Below are positions 8,174 to 15,797 of a stretch of DNA of 64,000 nucleotides, in pieces. Each line of letters begins with the position of its first letter. Position 1 is the first letter of the stretch. The notes under the pieces were generated by a model that searched no databases, was not told the origin of the DNA, and worked only from the letters and a program-made list of their open reading frames with translations. The position numbers and the translations under genes are program-made. The stretch comes from JBCDKH01 sp964388485 (GTDB lineage Bacteria; Planctomycetota; Phycisphaerae; Tepidisphaerales; Tepidisphaeraceae): positions 13,949-77,948 of the forward strand of contig CAYMAS010000016.1 in the NCBI GenBank assembly GCA_964388485.1, given 5' to 3'.

Positions 8174-8401
8174 CTACGGCGGGTCGTAACCCGATCCGCC
8201 CCACGGATGACATCGCCCGATTCGTCGCACCCCCATCCACCCGCCACGCCACGGGCCGTGCTTGTCGACGGCTTGGAGCATGTAGTCGCTGCAGGTGGGC
8301 GTGTAGCGACACTGCCCGCCGAGGAACGGCCGCAAAGTGGCGCGGTAGACGATGACGCCGCAACGGATCAGGATTATCGAGATGTGCCGGAGAAGTCGCA
8401 C
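8174..8401 (-). CDS. yidD: Membrane protein insertion efficiency factor YidD
   Basis: About 75 residues from a GTG at 8401; the frame continues upstream without family similarity, so the start is uncertain. The family signature is complete: FLGGQCRYTPTCSDYMLQAV, then GPWRGGWMGVRRIGRCHPWG and GYDPP at the C-terminus. An amphipathic or membrane-associated N-terminus (ISIILIRCGVIVYRA) precedes it. YidD assists YidC-dependent membrane protein insertion. In most bacteria it lies between rnpA and yidC; here it stands alone beside an unrelated small gene, and neither rnpA nor yidC is in the window. Confidence 0.85.
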   Translation of the reverse strand: MRLLRHISIILIRCGVIVYRATLRPFLGGQCRYTPTCSDYMLQAVDKHGPWRGGWMGVRRIGRCHPWGGSGYDPP

Positions 8402-8539
8402 GACGGGACAGATTGATACGAACAGCGTCGTAGCCGCAGCAACGTTGAAGCGGTTGGTGACGGACAGCTCGAGGCGGACGTTGCAGATTCGAAGAATCGG
8501 CAAGAAGCCGAATTGACGGCAAAATTTTATAATTCGGGG

Positions 8540-8567
8540 TTGTGTCGATCGGCAGATCCGGTACAAT
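8540..8567 (+). promoter_or_regulatory. Candidate promoter of the 8637 PEP-CTERM gene
   Basis: TTGTGT (8540-8545), 16-base spacer, TACAAT (8562-8567), about 70 bases before the start codon, in the 235-bp gap between divergent yidD and the PEP-CTERM gene. The short AT-rich patch just upstream (8519-8534) is the only one in this neighbourhood. Prediction only. Confidence 0.4.
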
Positions 8568-8636
8568 CCGAGCGGCCGTGTAACTGTTACACGTCTTTGT
8601 TTACCGCCGCCTTCCGCGGCTTCTCGGAGGAACCCG

Positions 8637-9290
8637 ATGAAACTGTCCCTCGCCGCACCCGCGGCAGCCCTTGTCCTGTTTGCCTCAACCGCCCAAGCCC
8701 AATCGATCGCCGATCCCGGCTTCGAAGGCACCCTCGACTTCGACGACGTCGATTACACCGATGGCTGGGAGGGCTTCTTCGGAGCCTTCTCCATGCCCCC
8801 GGGCACGCCGTTCTCCCAATTCGGCACCGCCATGCCACGGACCGGTGCCCAGGCACTCGAGGTCGGCGTCGACTCCGACGACTCCTTCGCCGGTGCCTTC
8901 ACGCAGATCAACGGCCTGACCGCCGGCCAGCCCGTCGAGTTCTCCGTCTGGGCCAAAACGCCCGATCTGGCGGGCCTTGAGGCCGAGACGCAGCTGCGTA
9001 TCGAGTTCTTCGATGCGTCCGACCTGTTCGTCGGCCAGACGGGCAACCTGCTGCCGGTCGTCACCGAGACGTACACGCAGTTCACGCAAGCCGGCGTCGT
9101 GCCCGTTGGTGCGGATCGGGCTCGCGTCGTGCTCGCCCTCGACTCCGGCGACGACCCAGTCAACCCGCCGTTCCGCGGCGACCGTGGCGTCGTCTACTTC
9201 GACGATGCCTCCTTCACCGTCGTTCCCGAGCCGGCCTCTCTGAGCCTGCTCGGCCTCGGTGCCGTGGCCCTGCTGCGTCGCCGCAAATAG
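8637..9290 (+). CDS. PEP-CTERM sorting domain protein with CBM-like domain
   Basis: A protein of 217 residues with signal peptide (cut near TAQAQS) and a domain beginning SIADPGFEG. The pattern (xxxPGFEG... W.......FSVWAKT... RIEFFDA... YFDDASF) is that of carbohydrate-binding-module-like beta sandwiches often found in PEP-CTERM proteins. The tail is VVPEPASLSLLGLGAVALLR with RRK at the end. GGAGG lies about 8 bases before the ATG. It is a single-gene unit ending at a large hairpin. Binding specificity cannot be read from the sequence. Confidence 0.88.
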   Translation: MKLSLAAPAAALVLFASTAQAQSIADPGFEGTLDFDDVDYTDGWEGFFGAFSMPPGTPFSQFGTAMPRTGAQALEVGVDSDDSFAGAFTQINGLTAGQPVEFSVWAKTPDLAGLEAETQLRIEFFDASDLFVGQTGNLLPVVTETYTQFTQAGVVPVGADRARVVLALDSGDDPVNPPFRGDRGVVYFDDASFTVVPEPASLSLLGLGAVALLRRRK

Positions 9291-9316
9291 GCCATCCTCC
9301 AGCTTCTCCTCTTGTC

Positions 9317-9346
9317 AGCGGGCCCCGTCTCCGGACGCGGCCCGCT
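9317..9346. terminator. Hairpin between convergent genes (terminator-like)
   Basis: AGCGGGCC (9317-9324) pairs with GGCCCGCT (9339-9346); inside, GTC/GAC can pair around a TCCG loop. It sits between the convergent PEP-CTERM gene (ends 9290) and hisI (ends 9357), so it can serve both. There is no U-run on either side. Confidence 0.55.
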
Positions 9347-9356
9347 GTATTGCGCC

Positions 9357-9779
9357 TCAGCCGTAGACGGCGTTCGGATCGAACGCCTTCTCCTTCTCCA
9401 CGAACACCATCGACCCGTCCGACTTCACCTCGCGGTAGAAGCACGACGCGTACCCCGTGTGACACGCCGCCTGAGGCGTCGTCGCCGGGTCGCCCACGAC
9501 CACCTCGGCCACCAGGCAATCCTGGTCACAGTCGACCCGCAGCCGCTTGAGGTGCTGCGTCATGCCGCTGCTCTCGCCCTTCTTCCACAGCTTGCCCCGG
9601 CTTCGCGACCAGTAGGTGACGTGCCCGCTCCTGAGCGTCGCCGCCAGCGACTGCTCGTTCATGAACGCGACCATCAGCACCTCCTTCGACTCGGCATGCA
9701 CCGCCACGCACGGCAGCAGGCCGTGCTCGTCGAACTTGGGAATGAACGTGGTGCCGTGCTCTCGATCCTTCTTTTCCAC
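9357..9779 (-). CDS. hisI: Phosphoribosyl-AMP cyclohydrolase
   Basis: A protein of 140 residues, the usual length of a monofunctional HisI. It opens the purine ring of phosphoribosyl-AMP in the third step of histidine synthesis, in the cytoplasm. Diagnostic segments are VLMVAFMNEQSLAATLRSG, VTYWSRSRGKLWKKGESSG, the metal-binding DCDQDCL and the zinc ligand region ACHTGYASCFYR. It stands alone, not in a his operon, and starts 20 bp from the divergent cysS start. The separate HisE domain is absent, so HisE must be encoded elsewhere. Confidence 0.95.
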   Translation of the reverse strand: MEKKDREHGTTFIPKFDEHGLLPCVAVHAESKEVLMVAFMNEQSLAATLRSGHVTYWSRSRGKLWKKGESSGMTQHLKRLRVDCDQDCLVAEVVVGDPATTPQAACHTGYASCFYREVKSDGSMVFVEKEKAFDPNAVYG

Positions 9780-9799
9780 GGAGCACGCTACGGTCGGCC

Positions 9800-11311
9800 A
9801 TGCCTGATCTGCCGCCGATGCGGTTCTACAACACGTTGTCGCACCGGGAAGAGGCCTACGTGCCGCTGACGCCGCCGGTCGTGCGGGTCTACACCTGCGG
9901 GCCGACGGTCTACGACTTCGCCCACATCGGCAACTTCCGCTCGTTCCTCTTCGCCGACGTGCTCCGCCGCACGCTCGAGCTCGTCGGGCTCGAGGTCCGG
10001 CACGTCATGAACATCACCGACGTTGGCCACATGACCGAGGACGATCTCGCCGACGGTGGCGGCGAGGACAAGATGCAACTCGCCGCCAAAAAGCTCGCGG
10101 CCGCCAAGAAGCAGGGCCAGGCCCACGCCGCCGCCATTGATGACCCGACCGACCCGTACCAGATCGCCAGCTTCTACACCGACGCCTTCCTCGAAGACGG
10201 CCAAAAGCTCGGCCTCAAGGTCGCCAGCGAGTTCGACGACGGCCGAATGCCCAAGGCGACGGACAACGTCGACGCGATGCTCGACATGGTGAGGACGCTC
10301 GTTGACCGCGGCCACGCCTACGAAGGCACGGACGGGGCGATCTACTTCAGCGTCGAGACCTTCGACGACTACGGCAAACTCAGCGGCAACAGCGTCGAAC
10401 AACTCCGCGGCGGGGCGGGCGGACGCGTCGGCACCGAGACCACCGCCGCCAAGCGACACCCGGCCGACTTCCTGTTGTGGAAGCCCGACGATCATCACCT
10501 CATGAAGTGGCCGAGCGACTTCGGCACCGGCTATCCCGGCTGGCACATCGAATGCTCCGCCATGGCCCGTCGGCATCTTGGGGCCGACGTCATCGACTTC
10601 CACACCGGCGGCGAGGACAACATCTTCCCGCACCACGAGTGCGAAATCGCCCAATCCCGCGGCGCTACCGGCGAGGAATCGTTCGCCAGGTTCTGGCTGC
10701 ACGGCCGGCACCTGCGGGTCGAGGGCGAGAAGATGTCCAAGAGCACCGGCAACTTCTTCACCGTCCGTGACGTGCTCGTAGGCAGGGCGACCGGCGGCCG
10801 CGAGGTCGCACCGGAAGTCCTGCGTTACGAACTCATCCGCAGCCACTACCGCGGCACCGCCAACTTCACCGCCGGCGGCCTGCGTGACAGCGGCAGTGCC
10901 GTCGGCAAGCTCCAGAAGCTTCACGCCGATGCCGCCTTGAAAGCCGAGCCGGCGGACGTGTCGCTCGAGGTCGGCCCGCTGCCACGCTTCGTCGCCGCCC
11001 TGTGCAACGACCTCAACGTCGCCGCCGCCGTCGCCGCCGTCTTCGAATGGGTCAACAACCTGCCGGCGGACGCCGACGCGGCCGAAACGCTGGGGGTTTT
11101 GAACAAGGTCGATCAGGTCCTCGGCTTCCTGCCGCTCAACAACGCGACCTCAGCCGACACCGAGCTCGAGAACCGCGCCTCCGAGATCGACGCCGCCCGC
11201 GCCGCCAAGGATTTCGCCCAAGCCGATACCCTCCGCGCCGACCTCCTCGCCCGCGGCTACAAGGTGCTGACGACCAAGGCCGGCACGACGGTCGAGAAGC
11301 CCCTCGCCTAA
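9800..11311 (+). CDS. cysS: Cysteine--tRNA ligase
   Basis: A protein of 503 residues, class I aminoacyl-tRNA synthetase. The zinc and cysteine-binding segment is YTCGPTVYDFAHIGNFRS (Cys33; HIGN at 42-45 as the HIGH signature). Further zinc ligands lie in GWHIECSAM and FPHHECEIAQS. KMSKS follows at about residue 312 (EKMSKSTGNFFTVRD). The C-terminal DALR-like helical domain is complete and ends in the usual short tail. An alternative start is the second Met seven codons in. It shares a very short divergent upstream region with hisI, so promoters must overlap one another's leader. Confidence 0.97.
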   Translation: MPDLPPMRFYNTLSHREEAYVPLTPPVVRVYTCGPTVYDFAHIGNFRSFLFADVLRRTLELVGLEVRHVMNITDVGHMTEDDLADGGGEDKMQLAAKKLAAAKKQGQAHAAAIDDPTDPYQIASFYTDAFLEDGQKLGLKVASEFDDGRMPKATDNVDAMLDMVRTLVDRGHAYEGTDGAIYFSVETFDDYGKLSGNSVEQLRGGAGGRVGTETTAAKRHPADFLLWKPDDHHLMKWPSDFGTGYPGWHIECSAMARRHLGADVIDFHTGGEDNIFPHHECEIAQSRGATGEESFARFWLHGRHLRVEGEKMSKSTGNFFTVRDVLVGRATGGREVAPEVLRYELIRSHYRGTANFTAGGLRDSGSAVGKLQKLHADAALKAEPADVSLEVGPLPRFVAALCNDLNVAAAVAAVFEWVNNLPADADAAETLGVLNKVDQVLGFLPLNNATSADTELENRASEIDAARAAKDFAQADTLRADLLARGYKVLTTKAGTTVEKPLA

Positions 11312-11553
11312 CGCCGAGGACAATCATCAAGTTTCCGGCGGCGATGCAGGATGAAGTGGCATCGAGTCAGGTGAAGCCGATGAGGCTGCCGCATCGACTA
11401 GCGGACATGGCCTCACCGTTTCATGTTCTCTCTGTTGACCCACCGGCACAATCAACAAACGCAGCAGCTTCGGACGATTTTAGTATCGTTTTATGGAAAA
11501 GCCGGCGCGGCAACGGCTTTACAATCGGCTGTCGCTTCAACAGATTGCTCGGC

Positions 11554-12216
11554 ATGCCCAACGCCCTCGAGCCCCTCGAAGCCCGCCGCTTCCTGTCCGC
11601 CACCGCCAGCGTCGAAATCATCGACCAGACCCTCTTCGTCACCGCCGGCGACACGCTACGACACGTGACGATTCAGGGCAACGACGAGGGTGGCCACCAG
11701 GTCCGCGTGACCGAGCGTCCTTCGTCGCCGGTGTCGCCTGTAGGAATCATCGAAACCTTCGAGCCGTCCGCGTTCAGCAGCATCCACGTCGTCGGCAGCG
11801 ACTCGTTCTCGAACGTCATCATCTACGAGGCCACGGTGCCGACCGGCGGCAGCGTCTTGGCGGGCGAGGCGGGGGCGTTCGTTCGCATCATCGACTCGAA
11901 CATCAACGGTGACCTCTACCTGCGCGGCAGCGATAGCCGAGACTTCTTCGACCTGAGCCGCGGGACCATCGAAGGCCTCGTCATCGATGCCCGTGGCGGC
12001 GACGACTTCGTGCGGCTCGGCGATGTGACGGTCTGGAACTACGTCAGCCTGCTCGGCGGCGAAGGCAGCGATCAGTTCAACATCACCCGCGGTACCGAAA
12101 TCTTCGGCTTCACCTACATCAACGGCGGCAGCGGCAGCGACTCGCTCTTCACCGACGACAGCAACATCGCCGGCGGCTTGTGGTATGTCGGCGTCGAAGA
12201 TCCGCTCTTTGCATGA
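11554..12216 (+). CDS. Small LEPR-XLL motif surface protein
   Basis: About 220 residues. The N-terminus reads MPNALEPLEARRFLSATASV, matching the planctomycete LEPR-XLL motif that occurs at the start of secreted or surface proteins. The remainder is Gly/Asp/Ser-rich with repeating turns (ARGGDDFVRLGDVTVWNYVS, LLGGEGSDQFNI, INGGSGSDSLF), suggesting a beta-helix or calcium-binding solenoid. No Shine-Dalgarno is evident, and the frame is open further upstream, so the start is chosen from the motif. The 240 bp between cysS and this gene hold nothing I can name. Confidence 0.65.
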   Translation: MPNALEPLEARRFLSATASVEIIDQTLFVTAGDTLRHVTIQGNDEGGHQVRVTERPSSPVSPVGIIETFEPSAFSSIHVVGSDSFSNVIIYEATVPTGGSVLAGEAGAFVRIIDSNINGDLYLRGSDSRDFFDLSRGTIEGLVIDARGGDDFVRLGDVTVWNYVSLLGGEGSDQFNITRGTEIFGFTYINGGSGSDSLFTDDSNIAGGLWYVGVEDPLFA

Positions 12217-12261
12217 GCGCGAGCGACTCTTTCACCTGGTTCTCGGGCGAAGTAGGACGAG

Positions 12262-12288
12262 AAGCCCCGCATGTGCATGCGGGACCAG
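12262..12288. terminator. Palindromic hairpin between convergent genes
   Basis: CCCGCATG-TG-CATGCGGG (12267-12284) lies between the stop of the LEPR-XLL gene (12216) and that of the phosphohexomutase (12314). On the minus strand the hairpin is followed by a pyrimidine-rich stretch. The core is nearly the same as the strong terminator at 62938-62964 (AGCCCCGCAT stem), so this hairpin type recurs. Confidence 0.55.
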
Positions 12289-12313
12289 GGGAGCGAATCG
12301 ACAAAAAAGGGGC

Positions 12314-13717
12314 TCAGTGCCCCGCGACGGGCTCGCCCATGAGGCTCTTGAGCTCCTCGAGCTTGGAGGAGAGGATCGCCTCGTCCTTGGCTTCGAGGTT
12401 CAGGCGGAGCATCGGCTCGGTGTTGCTCTTGCGGACGTTGAACCACCAGCCGTCGCTGCCAGAGTCGACCGTGATGCCGTCGAGGTAGTCCACTTCCTGG
12501 TTGCCGTACTTGGTGGCCAGCTGCTTGATCATGCCGTCCTTGTCCTCGACCTGGAAGTTGAGTTCGCCTGACTGGTGATACGTGTCGATCGGTCCGGCCA
12601 TGCCGCTGAGCTTGGTGTCGCTGGCACTTAAAATGCTGAGCATCTTCGCAAAGGCAATCGCACCCGAGTCGGCAAAGAAGTTGTCGCGGAAGTAGAAGTG
12701 CCCGCTCAGCTCGCCGCCGAAGACGCCCTTGGAATCGCTGAGGGCCTTCTTCATGAAGACGTGGCCGACCCGCTCGCGCACCGGCTTGCCGCCGGCCTTC
12801 TCGATCTCCTCGGCCAGCGCGTGCGTCGATCGCAGGTCGTAGACGATGCTGCTGCCCTTGTTCGCGTCGTCCTGCAGAAAGTCGCGGGCGATGATGGCCG
12901 TCAGGATGTCACAGCCGATGGTCTTGCCGTGCTCGTCGGTGAAGACGCACCGGTCCGCGTCGCCGTCGAAGCAGACGCCCGCATCCACCGCGTCCGGCCC
13001 GGCTTCCTTGACGGCCGACTGAAGCTGCTGAAGGTTCTCCTCGACGAGCGGGTTGGGCTCGTGGACGAAGTCGACGCCGGTCTCGAAGTTGATCTCGTCG
13101 ATCGTCAGGTTCTCGACGCCGCCGAAGACCTTGGGCAGCATCGGCCCGGCCATGCCGTTGGAGCCGTCGACGATGACGCGGACGGGCTTCTTGAGGTCGA
13201 GGAACTTCAGCACGTGTTCGCGGTAGGCGGGCCAGATGTCTTCCTGGCGGACCTCCGCGTCGACGCCGGTTTCGTGGCGTTGCTTGAGCTGTTCGGCGAG
13301 CCGTTCGATGTCCTTGAGCCCGGTCTGGCTGCCGATCGGCTTGGCCCGGGGCCCGCTGATCTTGAAGCCGTTGTAGTTGACCGGGTTGTGGCTGGCCGTG
13401 GTCTGGATGCCGCCGACGGCGTCGTAGTGGTTGATGGCGAAGTAGATGCACGACGTGTCGATCATCCCGACGTCGATGACCTTCATGCCGGTGCTTTTGA
13501 TGCCGTCAATGAGGGCGGTGGCGAGTTCGGGCGAGTGAGGCCGCATGTCGCGACCGACGACCATGGTGTCGGGATTGCCGACGGGGTCGCCGAAGTTGCT
13601 CGCCGACCGCTGCAGGTAAGTGGCGGCGGCATGCCCTACCTTCCACGCCGCCTCGGCATCGAGGGGTTCGGGGTAAGTCGCGCGGACGTCGTAGGCCTTG
13701 AAGATTTTGGAGATCAT
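12314..13717 (-). CDS. Phosphomannomutase/phosphoglucomutase (alpha-D-phosphohexomutase)
   Basis: A protein of 467 residues, the normal size. All four family loops are present: the phosphoserine loop TTASHNP (Ser109), the Mg-binding loop DGDADR (251-256), the sugar-binding loop GGELSGH (333-339) and the phosphate-binding RKSNTEPMLR near the C-terminus. It interconverts hexose 1- and 6-phosphates (mannose and/or glucose), feeding GDP-mannose or UDP-glucose synthesis. The GGELSGH loop fits the PMM/PGM type (AlgC-like) rather than GlmM. It is a single gene with a hairpin after its stop. Substrate preference is inferred. Confidence 0.93.
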   Translation of the reverse strand: MISKIFKAYDVRATYPEPLDAEAAWKVGHAAATYLQRSASNFGDPVGNPDTMVVGRDMRPHSPELATALIDGIKSTGMKVIDVGMIDTSCIYFAINHYDAVGGIQTTASHNPVNYNGFKISGPRAKPIGSQTGLKDIERLAEQLKQRHETGVDAEVRQEDIWPAYREHVLKFLDLKKPVRVIVDGSNGMAGPMLPKVFGGVENLTIDEINFETGVDFVHEPNPLVEENLQQLQSAVKEAGPDAVDAGVCFDGDADRCVFTDEHGKTIGCDILTAIIARDFLQDDANKGSSIVYDLRSTHALAEEIEKAGGKPVRERVGHVFMKKALSDSKGVFGGELSGHFYFRDNFFADSGAIAFAKMLSILSASDTKLSGMAGPIDTYHQSGELNFQVEDKDGMIKQLATKYGNQEVDYLDGITVDSGSDGWWFNVRKSNTEPMLRLNLEAKDEAILSSKLEELKSLMGEPVAGH

Positions 13718-13772
13718 TCCGCCGCACTATACCGCCACGACGCCGGTTGTCGGGAACGTCCGAAGTCCTGCG

Positions 13773-13949
13773 TCAGGCGTCCTCCTCCGCAAACAACGAC
13801 GCACCCGCCGCCGGCAGCGTCGTCCCGAACGCCGCCCGCAGCAGGTCGAAGTCGGCCAGGTCGACGTTGCCGTCGTAGTTGAAGTCACCCTGCGAGAACA
13901 TGGCCCCGCCGGTGGTGCCGAAGTGGGCGATGGTGGGCCGGGGCCCACC
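13773..13949 (-). pseudogene. Orphan dockerin/EF-hand-like C-terminal fragment
   Basis: Translation from 13949 to the TGA at 13773-13775 gives about 58 residues. They contain GDFNYDGNVDLADFDLLRAA followed by FG, which is the type-I-dockerin / EF-hand calcium loop used at the C-terminus of many planctomycete secreted proteins. The frame is closed immediately upstream by a TAG (13950-13952) inside a G-rich palindromic repeat. The internal ATG at 13901 would give only 42 residues with no signal peptide. I read it as the tail of a secreted protein whose body was lost or replaced by repeat DNA. A tiny real gene is less likely. Confidence 0.6.
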
Positions 13950-14106
13950 CTACGTGGTGGAGGTGGGGGTGGGGTGGGGGGTGCATCAGGCGGCGTCCGA
14001 GGCGACGCAGTCGTAGGGTGGGCCCGGGCCCACCATCTGGGGTCGGCTCAAGGCGGTGGGCCTGGGCCCACCCTACGTGGTGGGGGGTGGGGTGGGGGGT
14101 GGATGA
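13932..14106. repeat. Three GGTGGGCC-NN-GGCCCACC palindromes in G-rich DNA
   Basis: Palindromes at 13932-13949, 14017-14034 and 14055-14072 share the core GGTGGGCC/GGCCCACC. Each is flanked by CCTACG or its complement CGTAGG, the middle copy being inverted. Between and after them are runs of GGTGGGG/GGTGGGGGG on the plus strand (13954-13983 and 14077-14103). Similar G-runs recur at 14426-14455. Four or more closely spaced G-tracts make quadruplex formation possible. No protein-like reading frame covers them. Confidence 0.7.
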
Positions 14107-14671
14107 CGCGTCGTTTGGGTCGGGCAAGTGCTGGGATGGGATGAACGAGTGTCGATTCGGGTCGTCCTAGCTCTGGAACGAGGCGAATGTCGGTTGAGTC
14201 GTGACGGACTTGTCTTGATAGGTGACGGATGAGTTTTGATTCGCGACAAACGAGTCTTGATGCGCGACGGGCTAGTCTTCGTTCATGATGAATTAGTCTT
14301 GATTCGCGACGAACGAGTCCTCATTCGTGACGAATTAGCATTGATTGATGACGATTCGGACGTGGTGAGGGTCCGATTTCGTTGTTGGTGTGGCGTCCGA
14401 GAAGAAAGGGCACGGGCGGCAGCGGTGCAAGTGGGGTGGGGGGTGGGGGGTGGCGTTTTTATCAGGCGGAGGGGTTTTGGATCGAAAATCGATCCGACGC
14501 GTCAAGTGATGGCGGGGAACGGGCGATGCAAGGGGCGGGTTCCGACGAGAGTCACGCCGAGTGTCGGCGGGCCAGGGCGGGGCTCATCAACTTGCCGGCC
14601 GATGGGCCGGACACGGGTCGGCTCCAAGGCCGCCCGCATGATCGGCCAGACGGCCGAGGAAAGGGGCAGCG
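13950..14671. other. Gene-poor degenerate interval
   Basis: Between the dockerin fragment and the gene at 14672, about 720 bp hold the palindromic G-rich block, the 21-bp tandem array and a third G-rich tract at 14426-14455. The stretch from 14460 to 14671 shows nothing I can identify. Open frames here are low complexity and are judged non-coding. Confidence 0.6.
14194..14361. repeat. Eight-copy imperfect 21-bp tandem repeat
   Basis: Eight consecutive 21-base units start at 14194, 14215, 14236, 14257, 14278, 14299, 14320 and 14341. The consensus is roughly TTGATTCGCGACGAACGAGTC, read loosely; copies 3 and 6 are nearly identical. In one plus frame the units read as heptads such as IRDERVL. 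This open frame has no ribosome binding site or domain and runs into the next gene in a different frame, so I do not call it a gene. There is no direct-repeat/unique-spacer structure, so it is not a CRISPR array. Confidence 0.75.
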
Positions 14672-15409
14672 ATGCCCAACGTCTACTATCCTTGTTCCAC
14701 CGACGCCGAGTGGCGGGAGTGGGGCGTGCCGACGAGCAATCTGCTCGTCAGCGAAGCAGCCACGTATGAGATCTCCGTCGATGCGGCGGGCGACCTTCAG
14801 TCCGCCGCACGGGGCTACGCCGCCGCGTTCGACGTCGCCAACGCGCCGCAGACCCAGGGCCGCGTCGCGACGGCAGCCAAGAACGACGCCCTGGCCCTCG
14901 TCAAACTGAGGGCCAAGCCGATCATGTCGGCCATCGAGCTCAACGCGGCACTCGGCGACGAGCTTCGCGAGCAGGTCGGGCTCCGCGCCCGCGACGATTC
15001 GCGGAGTCCGGCCGTCGTGCCGGCGTTGCCGCCGATGGTCGAGGCGGCGTTGACCGGGCCGGCGAGCATGCGGGTCTTCGTCCGCCAAGCGGACGAGCCG
15101 GATCGTCGTGCCAAGCCCAAGGGCGTGCGGTCGATCGTCGTCTTCACCCACGTCAACGACGGCCAGGTCCCCCCGGCCACGGCGGCGGCGTGGACGCTCC
15201 ACTCGCAGCAGGGGCGGAGCAACTTCGACCTCAACTTCGGCGAACTGGCCAGCCCCAAGACGTTCTGGGTGCGGTGCCAGTACGTCACGACCCGCAACGA
15301 GACCGGCCCGATGAGCGAGGCGGCCAAGATCGTCCTGCCCGGCTACGGCCTGTCGAGCGACGCCCTGAGCTCGGGTAACGACGCGTCGCCGATGAAGATC
15401 GCGGCGTAG
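14672..15409 (+). CDS. Hypothetical protein with fibronectin-III-like C-terminal half
   Basis: A protein of 245 residues with a GGAAAGGGG-type ribosome binding site just before the ATG. No signal peptide. The N-terminal half is helical (AARGYAAAFDVANAPQTQGR; AIELNAALGDELREQVGL). The C-terminal half reads SIVVFTHVNDGQVPPATAAA, then TLHSQQGRSNFDLNFGELAS, KTFWVRCQYVTTRNETGPMS, the pattern of a fibronectin III or purple-acid-phosphatase-type beta sandwich (W.R.QY.. R.G..GP.S). Similar two-part proteins occur in planctomycetes without assigned function. It stands alone, bordered by repeat-rich DNA on both sides. Confidence 0.72.
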   Translation: MPNVYYPCSTDAEWREWGVPTSNLLVSEAATYEISVDAAGDLQSAARGYAAAFDVANAPQTQGRVATAAKNDALALVKLRAKPIMSAIELNAALGDELREQVGLRARDDSRSPAVVPALPPMVEAALTGPASMRVFVRQADEPDRRAKPKGVRSIVVFTHVNDGQVPPATAAAWTLHSQQGRSNFDLNFGELASPKTFWVRCQYVTTRNETGPMSEAAKIVLPGYGLSSDALSSGNDASPMKIAA

Positions 15410-15436
15410 GAGAGTCGCCGGATTCGTTGAATCCCT

Positions 15437-15544
15437 AACGCGAAGGCGCGGAGGGTCGCGAAGGACGGAGAGCGGTCGAGGGGTTCGCCTCTTGGCGCTC
15501 TCCGCTCGCTTTGCGACCCTTTGCGATCTTCGCGTCTTTGCGTT
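15437..15544. repeat. 108-bp imperfect inverted repeat (MITE-like)
   Basis: The left arm begins AACGCGAAGGCGCGGAGGG and the right arm, read in complement, begins AACGCAAAGACGCGAAGATC. An inner CGGAGAGCG/CGCTCTCCG stem surrounds a short loop. The element lies in the 388-bp gap before the membrane protein gene at 15798. It has no coding capacity. It resembles the small non-autonomous inverted repeats scattered in many bacterial genomes. The rest of the gap (15545-15797) holds no gene I can support. Confidence 0.6.
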
Positions 15545-15797
15545 GCGAACCATCGGCCGGGTCAGGTGAAGAGGGACCCGTTGTCAGCGTCGTTGAGGTC
15601 GGTGGCGAAGACGGCCCGGATGAAGCCGACGCAGGACATTACCGCTCGACCTGAACCCCTTGGACCCGAACCCCGCCATCGGGAAAATTCGGTTGATCGT
15701 TGGCGACCAGGTAGTAGCTTTTCATCGGGGAGCCGACGACGTGATCACCGCCACCGACATCCTGAAGCATTGCGTGATCGGAGGCCCGCGCGAGGCG

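Noticed and set aside
8511..8535. TTGACG followed by TATAAT upstream of the 8637 gene
   Set aside because: The spacing is only about 9 bases, too short for a sigma70 promoter; the TTGTGT-16-TACAAT pair just downstream is preferred.
9214..9869. Overlapping open frames around hisI on both strands
   Set aside because: hisI is unequivocal on the minus strand; the others are Arg/Pro-rich shadows.
13698..14144. 148-codon plus-strand frame through the palindromic repeats
   Set aside because: Product is low-complexity Gly/Arg/Val made of repeat DNA; not protein-like.
14194..14361. CRISPR array
   Set aside because: Units are contiguous 21-mers with no unique spacers and no cas genes nearby; the heptad arrays fail for the same reason.
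14236..14769. Plus-strand open frame over the 21-bp tandem array
   Set aside because: Starts inside the repeat, no ribosome binding site, overlaps the better-supported gene at 14672 in another frame.
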